Assembly (NCBI GenBank): GCA_035938265.1
Contig: DASZHA010000044.1
Coordinates: 1-38,816 of the forward strand
Direction: 5' to 3'
Origin: DASZHA01 sp035938265
Lineage (GTDB): Bacteria > Chloroflexota > Dormibacteria > DASZGP01
DNA length: 38,816 nt
Under the pieces are notes generated by a model. It was not told the origin of the DNA. It ran no database searches and saw only the letters and a program-made list of their open reading frames with translations. Position 1 is the first letter of the stretch. Each line of letters starts with the position of its first letter. Shown here piece by piece: positions 23,626 to 33,944 of this stretch. The translations under genes and the position numbers were made by a program.

Positions 23626-24300
23626 GTGATCGTCGCGGTGGTTCCCATCAAATCCTTCAACAGCGCTAAGACGCGCTTGGGCGAGCGCCTCGACGCCGAT
23701 CAGCGTGCCGCCCTGGCTCGGGTTACGGCCGACCGGGTGCTGCGCGCTTTTGCCGAATGCGACTCGATCGACGCCCGAATCGCGGTGGTCGAGGACGAGC
23801 CCGCCGCGGGACTGGCGCTGCTGCACAAGTTCGAGGTGATGCTGCGGCCTGACCTGTGGGGCCAGAATGCCGTCGTCGACGCCGGTTTCGAGGAGGGCCG
23901 CCGTCGCGGGGCGGACTCGGTCGTCACCGTGTCGGCGGACGTGCCCCTGACCCGACCGAAGGACATCGAGGAGCTGCTCAAGCCCAAGGCCCCGGTGCTG
24001 GTGATGGTCAGCGACCGCGACGGCACCGGCACCAACGCCATGCGGATCTCGCCCCCAATCGAGCTGCGCCTCCACTTCGGGCCCGACAGCCTGCGCCAGC
24101 ACCTTCGCGAGGCGGAGGCTCTGAGCCTGCCGGTCAAGGTCATCGACAACCCTCGGCTACGGCTGGACACCGACACCGGCGACGACATCCTGGCCCTCGA
24201 CGCCTCCGGTCCCGAGGGTCGCCGGGTGCTGATCGACGCCGGCAGGATCCGGGCCGACCAGGTGAAGGACGACATGTGGATGCCGGGGGGCCGGTTCTGA
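23626..24300 (+). CDS. cofC: 2-phospho-L-lactate/phosphoenolpyruvate guanylyltransferase CofC
   Basis: CofC activates phospholactate or phosphoenolpyruvate with GTP to start the F420 side chain. The 224-residue product has AVVPIKSFNSAKTRL at the N-terminus (nucleotide-binding loop with KSF..AKxRL), VVTVSADVPLTRPKDIEELL (metal-binding Asp), DRDGTGTNAM and the end DTDTGDDI. The GTG at 23626 fits the family N-terminus; an in-frame ATG at 23578 would add 16 residues, so the start is moderately sure. cofE follows after 2 nt. The order cofC-cofE-cofD makes this an F420 biosynthesis operon. Confidence 0.92.
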   Translation: MIVAVVPIKSFNSAKTRLGERLDADQRAALARVTADRVLRAFAECDSIDARIAVVEDEPAAGLALLHKFEVMLRPDLWGQNAVVDAGFEEGRRRGADSVVTVSADVPLTRPKDIEELLKPKAPVLVMVSDRDGTGTNAMRISPPIELRLHFGPDSLRQHLREAEALSLPVKVIDNPRLRLDTDTGDDILALDASGPEGRRVLIDAGRIRADQVKDDMWMPGGRF

Positions 24301-24302
24301 GC

Positions 24303-25043
24303 TTGACCATCACCCCCGTCACCGGGCTGCCGGAGATCCGGGAGGGAGACGACCTTGTGGCCCTGATCGGCGACGCCCTCGACGCCGCCGGCGTGAGCCC
24401 GGCCGACGGCGACGTATTCGTGGTCGCAAGCAAGATCGTCTCCAAGGCCGAGGGCCAGCGCCTGCTGACGGACGTCGAGGCCGACGCGGAGGTGCGACGG
24501 GTTGCGGCGCGGACCGGGCAACCCCTGGCCGAGGTTGCCGCCGTCCTGGCGGAGACCGCCACCGTTCTCCGGGCGGAACCGGGGGTGCTGGTGGTCGAGA
24601 CCAGGCACGGCTACATCTGCGCCAACGCCGGCGTCGACCGCAGCAACACGGGTATGCCGGGCACGGCGCTGCTGCTACCCGCCGACCCCGACGCCGGCGC
24701 CGCCCGCATCCAGGCCGGGCTGGAGGCGCGATATGGCGCTTCATTGGCGGTGCTGGTCAGCGACACCTTCGGGCGGCCGTTCCGTTACGGCCTGGTCAAT
24801 GTCGCCCTCGGGGTCGCCGGGATGCGGCCGATCCGCGACTATCGCGGCCAGACGGACCCCGAGGGCCGCCCCCTCGCCGGTACGGAGCTGGCGGTCGCCG
24901 ACGAGCTCTGCGCCGCGGCCGAGCTGGTGATGAACAAGCTCGACCGCGTCCCGGTCGCGATGATTCACGGCTACCGCTTCGAACCCGGCGACGGCAGCGG
25001 CCGTGAGCTGCTGCGCGACCGGGCCACGGATTACTTCCGATGA
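24303..25043 (+). CDS. cofE: Coenzyme F420:L-glutamate ligase CofE
   Basis: CofE adds glutamates to F420-0 using GTP. The 246-residue protein equals the stand-alone family length and lacks the nitroreductase-like domain fused to it in mycobacterial FbiB. Motifs seen are VVASKIVSKAEG (about 40-51), HGYICANAGVDRSN (about 101-114), MPGTALLLPADPD, SDTFGRPFRYG (about 156-166) and ADELCAAAELVMNK. The start is TTG at 24303, 2 nt after cofC, chosen because the protein there begins LTITPVTGLPEI as in the family. The end overlaps cofD by 4 nt (ATGA). Confidence 0.93.
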   Translation: MTITPVTGLPEIREGDDLVALIGDALDAAGVSPADGDVFVVASKIVSKAEGQRLLTDVEADAEVRRVAARTGQPLAEVAAVLAETATVLRAEPGVLVVETRHGYICANAGVDRSNTGMPGTALLLPADPDAGAARIQAGLEARYGASLAVLVSDTFGRPFRYGLVNVALGVAGMRPIRDYRGQTDPEGRPLAGTELAVADELCAAAELVMNKLDRVPVAMIHGYRFEPGDGSGRELLRDRATDYFR

Positions 25044-26011
25044 GGGCGCCCCAGGCGGCCGGGCGGCGGGTGGCGGCGCTGTGCGGTGGCATCGGCGGTG
25101 TCAAGCTCGTCGAAGGCCTCAATGAGCTGCTCGTCCCCCAGGACCTGTCGGTGATCTGCAACACCGGCGACGACCTGGAGTGGGTCGGTCTGCACGTCAG
25201 CCCCGACGTGGACACAGTGATGTACACGCTTTCGGGCCTGGCCGACCGCGACCGCGGCTGGGGGCTCGAGGGCGAGACCTGGCAGGCCCTGGACCTGCTC
25301 AAGCGCTACGGCACCGAGGAGACCTGGTTCCAGATCGGGGACCGCGACCTCGCCACCCACGTGCTTCGCACCCACGAGCTGGCACAGGGCAGGAGCTTGA
25401 CGGAAGCCACTGCGACCCTGGCCCACCAGCTCGGCATCCGCTGCCAGCTGGTGCCCATGAGCAACGACCCGGTGCGCACCAAGGTCCTGACGCCGGACGG
25501 GCTGCTCGACTTCCAGGAGTACTTCGTTCGCCGTCGCTTCGAGCCGCCGGTCGAGGAGGTCCGCTTCGAGGGCGCCGCCGACGCCCGCCCCACCCCAGAG
25601 GCGGCGGCCGCCATTCTCAGCTCCGACGTGGTCATCGTCGCGCCCAGCAATCCAATTGGCAGCATCGGCCCGATGATCGCCATCAAGGGTCTGCGTGAGG
25701 CGGTCGCCCAGACAACCGCCCTCCGGGTGGCGGTCTCGCCGCTGATCGGGGGCGACGCCGTCAAGGGCCCGACGGTCCCGATGATGCAGAGCGCGGGGCT
25801 GGCGGTCTCGCCGCTGGGCGTGGCCCAGTTTTACGAGGGTCTCATCGACGCCATCGTGATCGACAAGCAGGACATCGCCTTCAAGACCGAGCTCGAGGAA
25901 CGGGGGCTTCACGTCCTGGTGACCGACATTTTGATGGAGGGCTTCGAGGGCCGGCTGCGACTGGCCGCGGAGGTCCTCGACTTCAGGCCGGCGGCCGCGG
26001 GCGGCGGCTGA
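25040..26011 (+). CDS. cofD: 2-phospho-L-lactate transferase CofD
   Basis: CofD joins the activated phospho-side chain to the deazaflavin Fo, giving F420-0 or dehydro-F420-0. The 323-residue protein has the N-terminal GGIGGVKLVEGL (about 16-27), CNTGDDLEWVGLHVSPDVDTVMYTLSG (as two adjacent motifs, about 40-66), and IVAPSNPIGSIGPM (about 199-212). The ATG at 25040 overlaps the cofE stop. The Fo synthase (CofG/CofH or FbiC) is not in the window. The protein is well conserved over its whole length. Confidence 0.95.
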   Translation: MRAPQAAGRRVAALCGGIGGVKLVEGLNELLVPQDLSVICNTGDDLEWVGLHVSPDVDTVMYTLSGLADRDRGWGLEGETWQALDLLKRYGTEETWFQIGDRDLATHVLRTHELAQGRSLTEATATLAHQLGIRCQLVPMSNDPVRTKVLTPDGLLDFQEYFVRRRFEPPVEEVRFEGAADARPTPEAAAAILSSDVVIVAPSNPIGSIGPMIAIKGLREAVAQTTALRVAVSPLIGGDAVKGPTVPMMQSAGLAVSPLGVAQFYEGLIDAIVIDKQDIAFKTELEERGLHVLVTDILMEGFEGRLRLAAEVLDFRPAAAGGG

Positions 26012-26032
26012 CCCCCGGCGCTACCGCCCTAG

Positions 26033-26038
26033 TACGCT
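26033..26038 (+). promoter_or_regulatory. Candidate -10 box (TACGCT) of the flavin reductase gene
   Basis: TACGCT lies 9 nt before the ATG at 26048, in the 36-nt gap after cofD. The gene may therefore have its own, nearly leaderless, transcript as well as read-through from cofD. Confidence 0.35.
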
Positions 26039-26047
26039 TGCCAGCAA

Positions 26048-26530
26048 ATGGATGAGGCGACGTTCCGAACCGCCTGCGGCCACTTCGCGACCGGGGTATC
26101 GGTGGTGACGATGATCGACCGCGCCGGCGAGGGTCACGGGCTTACCGTCAACTCCTTCGCCTCGGTCTCACTCAACCCGCCGCTGGTCCTGGTCTGTGTC
26201 GAGAAGACGATCACCAGCCACCCGGCGATGCTGGAGGCGGAGGGTTTCCTGGTCAACATCCTTACCGACCAGCAGGAACGGATCGCCCGCCAGTTCGCCA
26301 CTCCCGACGTCGAGAAGTTCGCCGGCATCCAGACCACCCCCGGACCATTCGGCGCGCCCAAGCTGCGCAACTGCCTGGCGTACATGGCGGCGCGCACCTC
26401 CACGAACTTCGACGGCGGCGACCACACCATCTTTATTGGCGAGGCTACCGAAGCGGAGTTGGGCCAGGGCCTCCCGCTCATCTTTTACAAGGGGATGTAC
26501 GGACTACCCTCGGCCGACAGCGCTCTATAG
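26048..26530 (+). CDS. Flavin reductase-like, FMN-binding split-barrel protein
   Basis: The 160-residue protein matches the flavin reductase-like domain (HpaC type): FATGVSVVT (about 13-21), GLTVNSFASVSLNPPLVLVC (about 31-50), FLVNILTDQQERIARQFA (about 69-86) and GGDHTIFIGEA near 122-132. Such proteins reduce free flavin with NAD(P)H for a partner monooxygenase, or bind flavin as enzymes. It stands after the F420 genes, so a link to deazaflavin metabolism is possible but unproved. A gene of unknown function follows 6 nt downstream. Confidence 0.9.
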   Translation: MDEATFRTACGHFATGVSVVTMIDRAGEGHGLTVNSFASVSLNPPLVLVCVEKTITSHPAMLEAEGFLVNILTDQQERIARQFATPDVEKFAGIQTTPGPFGAPKLRNCLAYMAARTSTNFDGGDHTIFIGEATEAELGQGLPLIFYKGMYGLPSADSAL

Positions 26531-26536
26531 CCGGCC

Positions 26537-27073
26537 GTGCCGGCTTTCACGGACTTCGCCAGGGAGGCCTCCCGCTACCTGGACGGCGTCTCCCGCTACT
26601 TCTATGTGCAGGAGGAGGTGCCCTCGGCGACGGACCACGAGATCCTCCAGATCTGCCGGGCGCTGGAGGCCGCGGGGCCGGCGATGGCCGGCGAAATGGC
26701 CGCAGCGCTGGACGACCACAAGCGCTTGCTGCTTGGCGTCTTCAGCCGTCGATCGCCTCAGCTGGTCCTGGCCCAGGACGTCGCCGACGCCGAGAGGGGT
26801 GAGATCCTGGCGGCGGGATTGGTCGCCGGGGCGCTCGCCTACGCCGGCCACAGCGACTTCCGCGAGGTCCTGGTGGGACTTGCGCCGCACTACGAGTGCG
26901 CGCGACGCCTCAAGCTCGACATAACTGACGTGTTCGACGCCGCCGCCCTGTTCGCCGACGAGGAAACGGGGGCGTTGATGCGAATTTTCGGCCGCCGCAG
27001 CGACGTCACACTGGCGCGCTTCGGCTGGCGGGAGATCCAGACGCCGACGGGGCCAGCCTTCGAGCCGGAGTAG
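26537..27073 (+). CDS. Helical protein of unknown function
   Basis: I do not recognise this 178-residue protein. It is acidic, mainly helical by eye, with no signal peptide, membrane segment or known catalytic motif; the single Cys residues (about 40 and 120) do not form a pair. The start is GTG at 26537, 6 nt after the flavin reductase-like gene, so they are likely cotranscribed. Codon use looks like its neighbours. It ends with a short polar tail. A role as a partner or regulator of the flavin protein is only inference from position. Confidence 0.7.
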   Translation: MPAFTDFAREASRYLDGVSRYFYVQEEVPSATDHEILQICRALEAAGPAMAGEMAAALDDHKRLLLGVFSRRSPQLVLAQDVADAERGEILAAGLVAGALAYAGHSDFREVLVGLAPHYECARRLKLDITDVFDAAALFADEETGALMRIFGRRSDVTLARFGWREIQTPTGPAFEPE

Positions 27074-27094
27074 CTTCCTGGACTACGCGGCGGC

Positions 27095-27110
27095 CGGCAG
27101 GCGGCTGCCG
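27095..27110. terminator. Hairpin between convergent genes
   Basis: CGGCA, a 6-nt loop, TGCCG form a perfect stem in the 44-nt gap between the stops at 27073 and 27118. No U-tract is present. Confidence 0.4.
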
Positions 27111-27117
27111 AGAAGGA

Positions 27118-27507
27118 TCAGTGGCTGCAGCCGCTCCCGCAGGCGTGGGCGTCGCCCCCGCCCTGGGCCGACTCGAAGCTGTGGCCACAACCGCAGCTGG
27201 ACACGGCGTTGGGGTTGAGAACCGTGAACCCGGCGCCCATCAGGGAGTCGAGATAGTCGACCTTGGCGCCACCAAGGTGCTGCGCCGAATAGCTGTCGAC
27301 GATCACCCTGAGCCCGGAGGCCTCGCTGACAACATCGTCATCCAGGGGCGCGTCATCCAGCGCCATCCCGTACGAGAACCCGGAGCACCCACCAGGCTGT
27401 ACCCACACGCGCAGGCCAAGGCTGGCGTTGCCCTTCTTCTCGATCATGGTCCGCAGCTGGTCGGCGGCAGAGTCGGTGAGAGTGATCAGCTGGGTGTCAA
27501 TGGCCAT
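27118..27507 (-). CDS. A-type iron-sulfur carrier (IscA/ErpA/HesB family)
   Basis: A-type carriers deliver [2Fe-2S] or [4Fe-4S] clusters to target enzymes. The 129-residue protein has the three ligand cysteines at 41 (GGCSGFSYG) and 105/107 (SSCGCGHSF), in the usual place. The C-terminus is extended by about 18 residues that are Gly/His-rich with two more cysteines (ACGSGCSH), a feature absent from standard members. The ATG at 27507 has GGAGG about 10 nt upstream. It is divergent from the membrane protein at 27582, with 74 nt between. It may supply the radical SAM and other Fe-S enzymes of the cell; the target is unknown. Confidence 0.93.
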   Translation of the reverse strand: MAIDTQLITLTDSAADQLRTMIEKKGNASLGLRVWVQPGGCSGFSYGMALDDAPLDDDVVSEASGLRVIVDSYSAQHLGGAKVDYLDSLMGAGFTVLNPNAVSSCGCGHSFESAQGGGDAHACGSGCSH

Positions 27508-27569
27508 CGGGTTGGTCCTCCAGGGTGGCAGAGCTTGAACTCAAAGCGAGTTTAGCATCAGGGCATCGC

Positions 27570-27575
27570 TAGAAT
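27570..27575 (+). promoter_or_regulatory. Candidate -10 box (TAGAAT) of the DUF2269-like gene
   Basis: TAGAAT ends 6 nt before the GTG at 27582, with no ribosome site. Transcription would start about at the GTG, which suggests a leaderless message. Confidence 0.55.
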
Positions 27576-27581
27576 CCCGTC

Positions 27582-28040
27582 GTGAACTGGTTCCTGGCGC
27601 TCAAGTACCTTCACGTGCTTTTCGCAATCACAGCGGTCGGTTCGAACATCACGTATGCGATCTGGGGCGCTCGGGCCAAGGCCGAGAAGGAGCACCTCGG
27701 CTTTGCCCTGCGCGGGATCAAGTTCATCGATGACCGGGTGGCCAACCCAGCCTACGGCGGGGTGCTGGTTACCGGGCTGGTCATGGTCTTCGTTGGCGGT
27801 ATCTCGCTGACGACCACAAGGTTCGTGCAGATCGGCCTGGTCGGGTTCATCGTCGTCGCCGCGCTTGCCGTCGCCGGGTACTCCCCTACTCTCAAGAAGC
27901 AGATCCAAACCCTGGACGAATCCGGCTGGGAATCGCCCGCCTATATGGCGCTGGACGCTCGCAGCACCGTGCTTGGCATCGCGCTCGGGGTGTTGGTGCT
28001 GCTCATCGTGCTCGACATGGTGGTCAAGCCCCAGTTCTAA
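27582..28040 (+). CDS. DUF2269-like integral membrane protein
   Basis: The 152-residue protein has four hydrophobic segments (about 5-25, 58-80, 83-105 and 128-148), starting MNWFLALKYLHVLFAITAVGS, with a conserved His in the first helix. It resembles the protein at 21286-21789 in start, helix layout and size, so the two are probably paralogues of the DUF2269 type, whose function is not known. GTG at 27582 is preceded by TAGAAT at 6 nt, so it is probably leaderless. metH starts 111 nt downstream in the same direction. Confidence 0.75.
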   Translation: MNWFLALKYLHVLFAITAVGSNITYAIWGARAKAEKEHLGFALRGIKFIDDRVANPAYGGVLVTGLVMVFVGGISLTTTRFVQIGLVGFIVVAALAVAGYSPTLKKQIQTLDESGWESPAYMALDARSTVLGIALGVLVLLIVLDMVVKPQF

Positions 28041-28071
28041 ACGAAGATGACGATGATGGCTCCAACGTCCG

Positions 28072-28140
28072 GCGGGGTCTAAGCCCCAAGCCTCCGGTTA
28101 CTCTCCTGAATACGGCCTGAGATCAGACCGGGAGTAGCAT
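28072..28140 (+). promoter_or_regulatory. Candidate promoter/operator region upstream of metH
   Basis: In the 111-nt gap I see a hairpin-like GGGG..GCCCC at 28075-28086 and a dyad GGCCTGAGATCAGACC (28114-28129; stem broken by one mismatch) inside outer arms TACTC and GAGTA. TAGCAT (28135-28140) is a -10 candidate 11 nt before the metH ATG. The dyad overlaps where a -35 box would be, so it may be an operator. I do not recognise a known riboswitch. Confidence 0.3.
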
Positions 28141-28151
28141 TAGAACTCACC

Positions 28152-31679
<3,528 letters not shown>

Positions 31680-31769
31680 GGCCCGGTGGTGCTGCCACCA
31701 CCCCAGATCCGCTTCGAGTGCGCGCGATCCGACGGGCCAGCACCCTTCAGAGTGATCTGGTCGAGCGCG

Positions 31770-31775
31770 CAGAAT
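31770..31775 (+). promoter_or_regulatory. Candidate -10 box (CAGAAT) of kinase 1
   Basis: CAGAAT ends 6 nt before the ATG at 31782. GCACCCT stands 30 nt upstream (31740). The same two blocks occur before the small ORF at 37414 (GCACCCT 37373, CAGAAT 37402), so this may be a shared promoter. Confidence 0.4.
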
Positions 31776-31781
31776 GCGGTC

Positions 31782-33944
31782 ATGGAAGGCGATTCCGCGC
31801 GCGCAAACCCGGCTGAGACTCTCGACCGCTGGCCGCCGATAGCCCGCCGCATCGTCTGGGGCGTGGTCGTGCTGGACGTGCTGATGGTGGTGCTGATCGC
31901 GGTCTCCACCCCGTTTTTCGCGCAGTACTCCTCCCAGTACGGCGGAGGCGTCGCCAATTTCCTCTTCCCGCTCAGCCTTGTGGCTTCGGCGGGTTTCGGC
32001 GCGCTGATCGCGCTGCGGCGGCCGCGTCACCCCGTCGGCTGGCTCCTGCTCGCCTCTTCCACCGCCTTCCTCGTCGACCAGGGAATCATCCAGGACTTCG
32101 TCATCTACGCGATCCAGGTCCGGCATCGGACCCTGCCCGGCGGAGACCTGGTGGGCAGCTTTGAATCCATGATCTGGGTGCTTGGCGTCGCGCCGATCGC
32201 CATCTTCCTGCCCCTCGTCTTCCCCAGCGGCAGGCTGCTGTCCCGTCGCTGGCGGCCGATTGTGTGGATCGCGGTTGCCGCCGCGGCTGCGACCTTTGTC
32301 GGCAATAGCCTCAGCCCAAGCTCGGACGCGAGCGGCTACATCAGGGGGGTTCAGCCGGTTTCGCTGCCAGCGCCGTACTCCTCGATCGCCGCAGCGCTCG
32401 GTGCGGCAATCGTTCTACTGCCAGTCTGCGTGATCGCAGGTATCACGGCCATGGCGTTGCGGTACAAACGCGGGACGGCCGACGAGCGCCACCAGATCAA
32501 ATGGATGCTGTTTGCGGCGGGGTTCTACGCGTTCGGCTTCGCCAACAGCCTCCTTTTCGGGTTGGTGCTGGGTCTGAACCTCCCGGTGCTGCAAGACGTT
32601 GGGGTCCTGGGCCTGGTCCTCGTCCCGGTGGCTGCGGCCATCGCGGTGCTCCGGTACCGGCTGTACGACATCGATGTCGTCATCAGCCGCACCCTGGTCT
32701 ACGGTGCGCTAGCGGCATTCATCACCGCCGTCTACGTGGGCATCGTGGTCGGCGTGGGCACGCTTGTGGGCAGTGGAGGGCAGCCCAACCTACTGCTGTC
32801 GATCGTGGCCACCGCAATCGTTGCAATCGCGTTCCAACCGGTCCGCGAGCGGCTGCAGAAGATCGCCAACCGCCTTGTGTACGGAAAGCGGGCCACCCCC
32901 TACGAGGTGCTGTCGCAGTTCTCGGAGCGGGTCGCCGAGACCTACGCCGCGGAAGACGCGCTGCCCAATATGGCCCGCGTCTTGGCGGAGGGGACGGGGT
33001 CCGAGCGCGCCCAGGTCTGGCTCCGCGCGGGGATGAGTCTCCGGCCGGCGGCGACCTGGCCGGAGTCCGGTGGCAGCCCCGAGGAGCCGGTCCCTGTCCA
33101 CGGCGACGACCTGCCCTACCTGCCCGGGGAGCAGGCCGTCCCGGTCCGCCACCAGGGTGAGCTCCTCGGCGCGCTGACCGTTACGAAGCGGCAGGGCGAG
33201 TCGCTGACCCCAATCGAGCAGAAGCTGCTCGACGACCTCGCCCACCAGGCCGGGCTGGTGCTGAAGAACGTCGGCCTCACCGCCGAGCTGCTGGCGCGGC
33301 TGGACGACCTGCGCGCCTCCCGCCAACGCCTGGTCGCCGCCCAAGACGAGGAGCGCCGCCGCCTCGAGCGCAACCTCCATGACGGCGCCCAGCAGAACCT
33401 GGTCGCGATCAAGGTCAAGCTCGGCCTCGCCGAGACGCTGGCCGACAGGGATCCGGCGAAGGCCCGTGAGCTGGTGGGACAGCTCAAGGCAGACACCGAC
33501 GAGGCGCTAGAGACATTGCGAGACCTGGCTCGTGGGATCTACCCGCCGCTGCTGGCAGACCGTGGCCTAGCAGCGGCGCTTGAGGCCCAGGCACGAAAGG
33601 CCACCTTGCCGGTCGAGATCGACTCGGATGGCGTCGGGCGCTACCCACAGGACGTGGAGGCGGCGGTGTACTTCTGCGTGCTCGAGGCGCTGCAGAACGT
33701 CCAGAAATACGCCGCCGCGACCGGTGCCACGGTGCGGCTGCGGGTCGACGACGACAGCCTGACCTTCGAGGTAACCGACGACGGCAGCGGCTTCGATCCT
33801 GCTGAGCAGAAGAAGGGGTCGGGCACTCAGAACATGGAAGACCGGCTCGACGCGCTTGGTGGCTCGGTTCAAGTGAGCTCATCGGTCGGCGGCGGAACCA
33901 CCGTGTCGGGCAGGCTGCCGATCGAATCGGCGGTGGCGGTCTGA
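31782..33944 (+). CDS. Membrane sensor histidine kinase 1 (HisKA_3 type)
   Basis: The 720-residue protein has about ten hydrophobic segments in its first about 370 residues, then RYRLYDIDVVISRTLVYG, more membrane helices, a GAF-like region (about 400-515), and a HisKA_3 helix with the phosphorylation site ERRRLERNLHDGAQQNLVA (about 525-540), followed by HATPase_c with N-box EALQNVQKYAAAT and DDGSGFD. This is the NarL/LuxR-type kinase class. No HAMP or response regulator is adjacent. The ATG at 31782 is preferred over a GTG at 31686 because of the leaderless-type -10 box and the family start. It is coupled to kinase 2 by a TGATG overlap. The signal is unknown. Confidence 0.9.
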   Translation: MEGDSARANPAETLDRWPPIARRIVWGVVVLDVLMVVLIAVSTPFFAQYSSQYGGGVANFLFPLSLVASAGFGALIALRRPRHPVGWLLLASSTAFLVDQGIIQDFVIYAIQVRHRTLPGGDLVGSFESMIWVLGVAPIAIFLPLVFPSGRLLSRRWRPIVWIAVAAAAATFVGNSLSPSSDASGYIRGVQPVSLPAPYSSIAAALGAAIVLLPVCVIAGITAMALRYKRGTADERHQIKWMLFAAGFYAFGFANSLLFGLVLGLNLPVLQDVGVLGLVLVPVAAAIAVLRYRLYDIDVVISRTLVYGALAAFITAVYVGIVVGVGTLVGSGGQPNLLLSIVATAIVAIAFQPVRERLQKIANRLVYGKRATPYEVLSQFSERVAETYAAEDALPNMARVLAEGTGSERAQVWLRAGMSLRPAATWPESGGSPEEPVPVHGDDLPYLPGEQAVPVRHQGELLGALTVTKRQGESLTPIEQKLLDDLAHQAGLVLKNVGLTAELLARLDDLRASRQRLVAAQDEERRRLERNLHDGAQQNLVAIKVKLGLAETLADRDPAKARELVGQLKADTDEALETLRDLARGIYPPLLADRGLAAALEAQARKATLPVEIDSDGVGRYPQDVEAAVYFCVLEALQNVQKYAAATGATVRLRVDDDSLTFEVTDDGSGFDPAEQKKGSGTQNMEDRLDALGGSVQVSSSVGGGTTVSGRLPIESAVAV
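33213..33268 (+). repeat. 56-nt exact direct repeat, copy in kinase 1
   Basis: These 56 bases are identical to 35366-35421 in kinase 2. They lie in the GAF-to-HisKA link region. Much of the flanking coding sequence is also close to identical, so the two genes are a substrate for homologous recombination. Confidence 0.9.

Noticed and set aside
28041..28151. Cobalamin or SAM riboswitch before metH
   Set aside because: The gap is only 111 nt, and I do not find the conserved cobalamin box or the SAM core; only small dyads are seen.
31686..31781. Upstream GTG start for kinase 1
   Set aside because: The added 32 residues are not like the family, and the -10 box with ATG at 31782 is a better fit.
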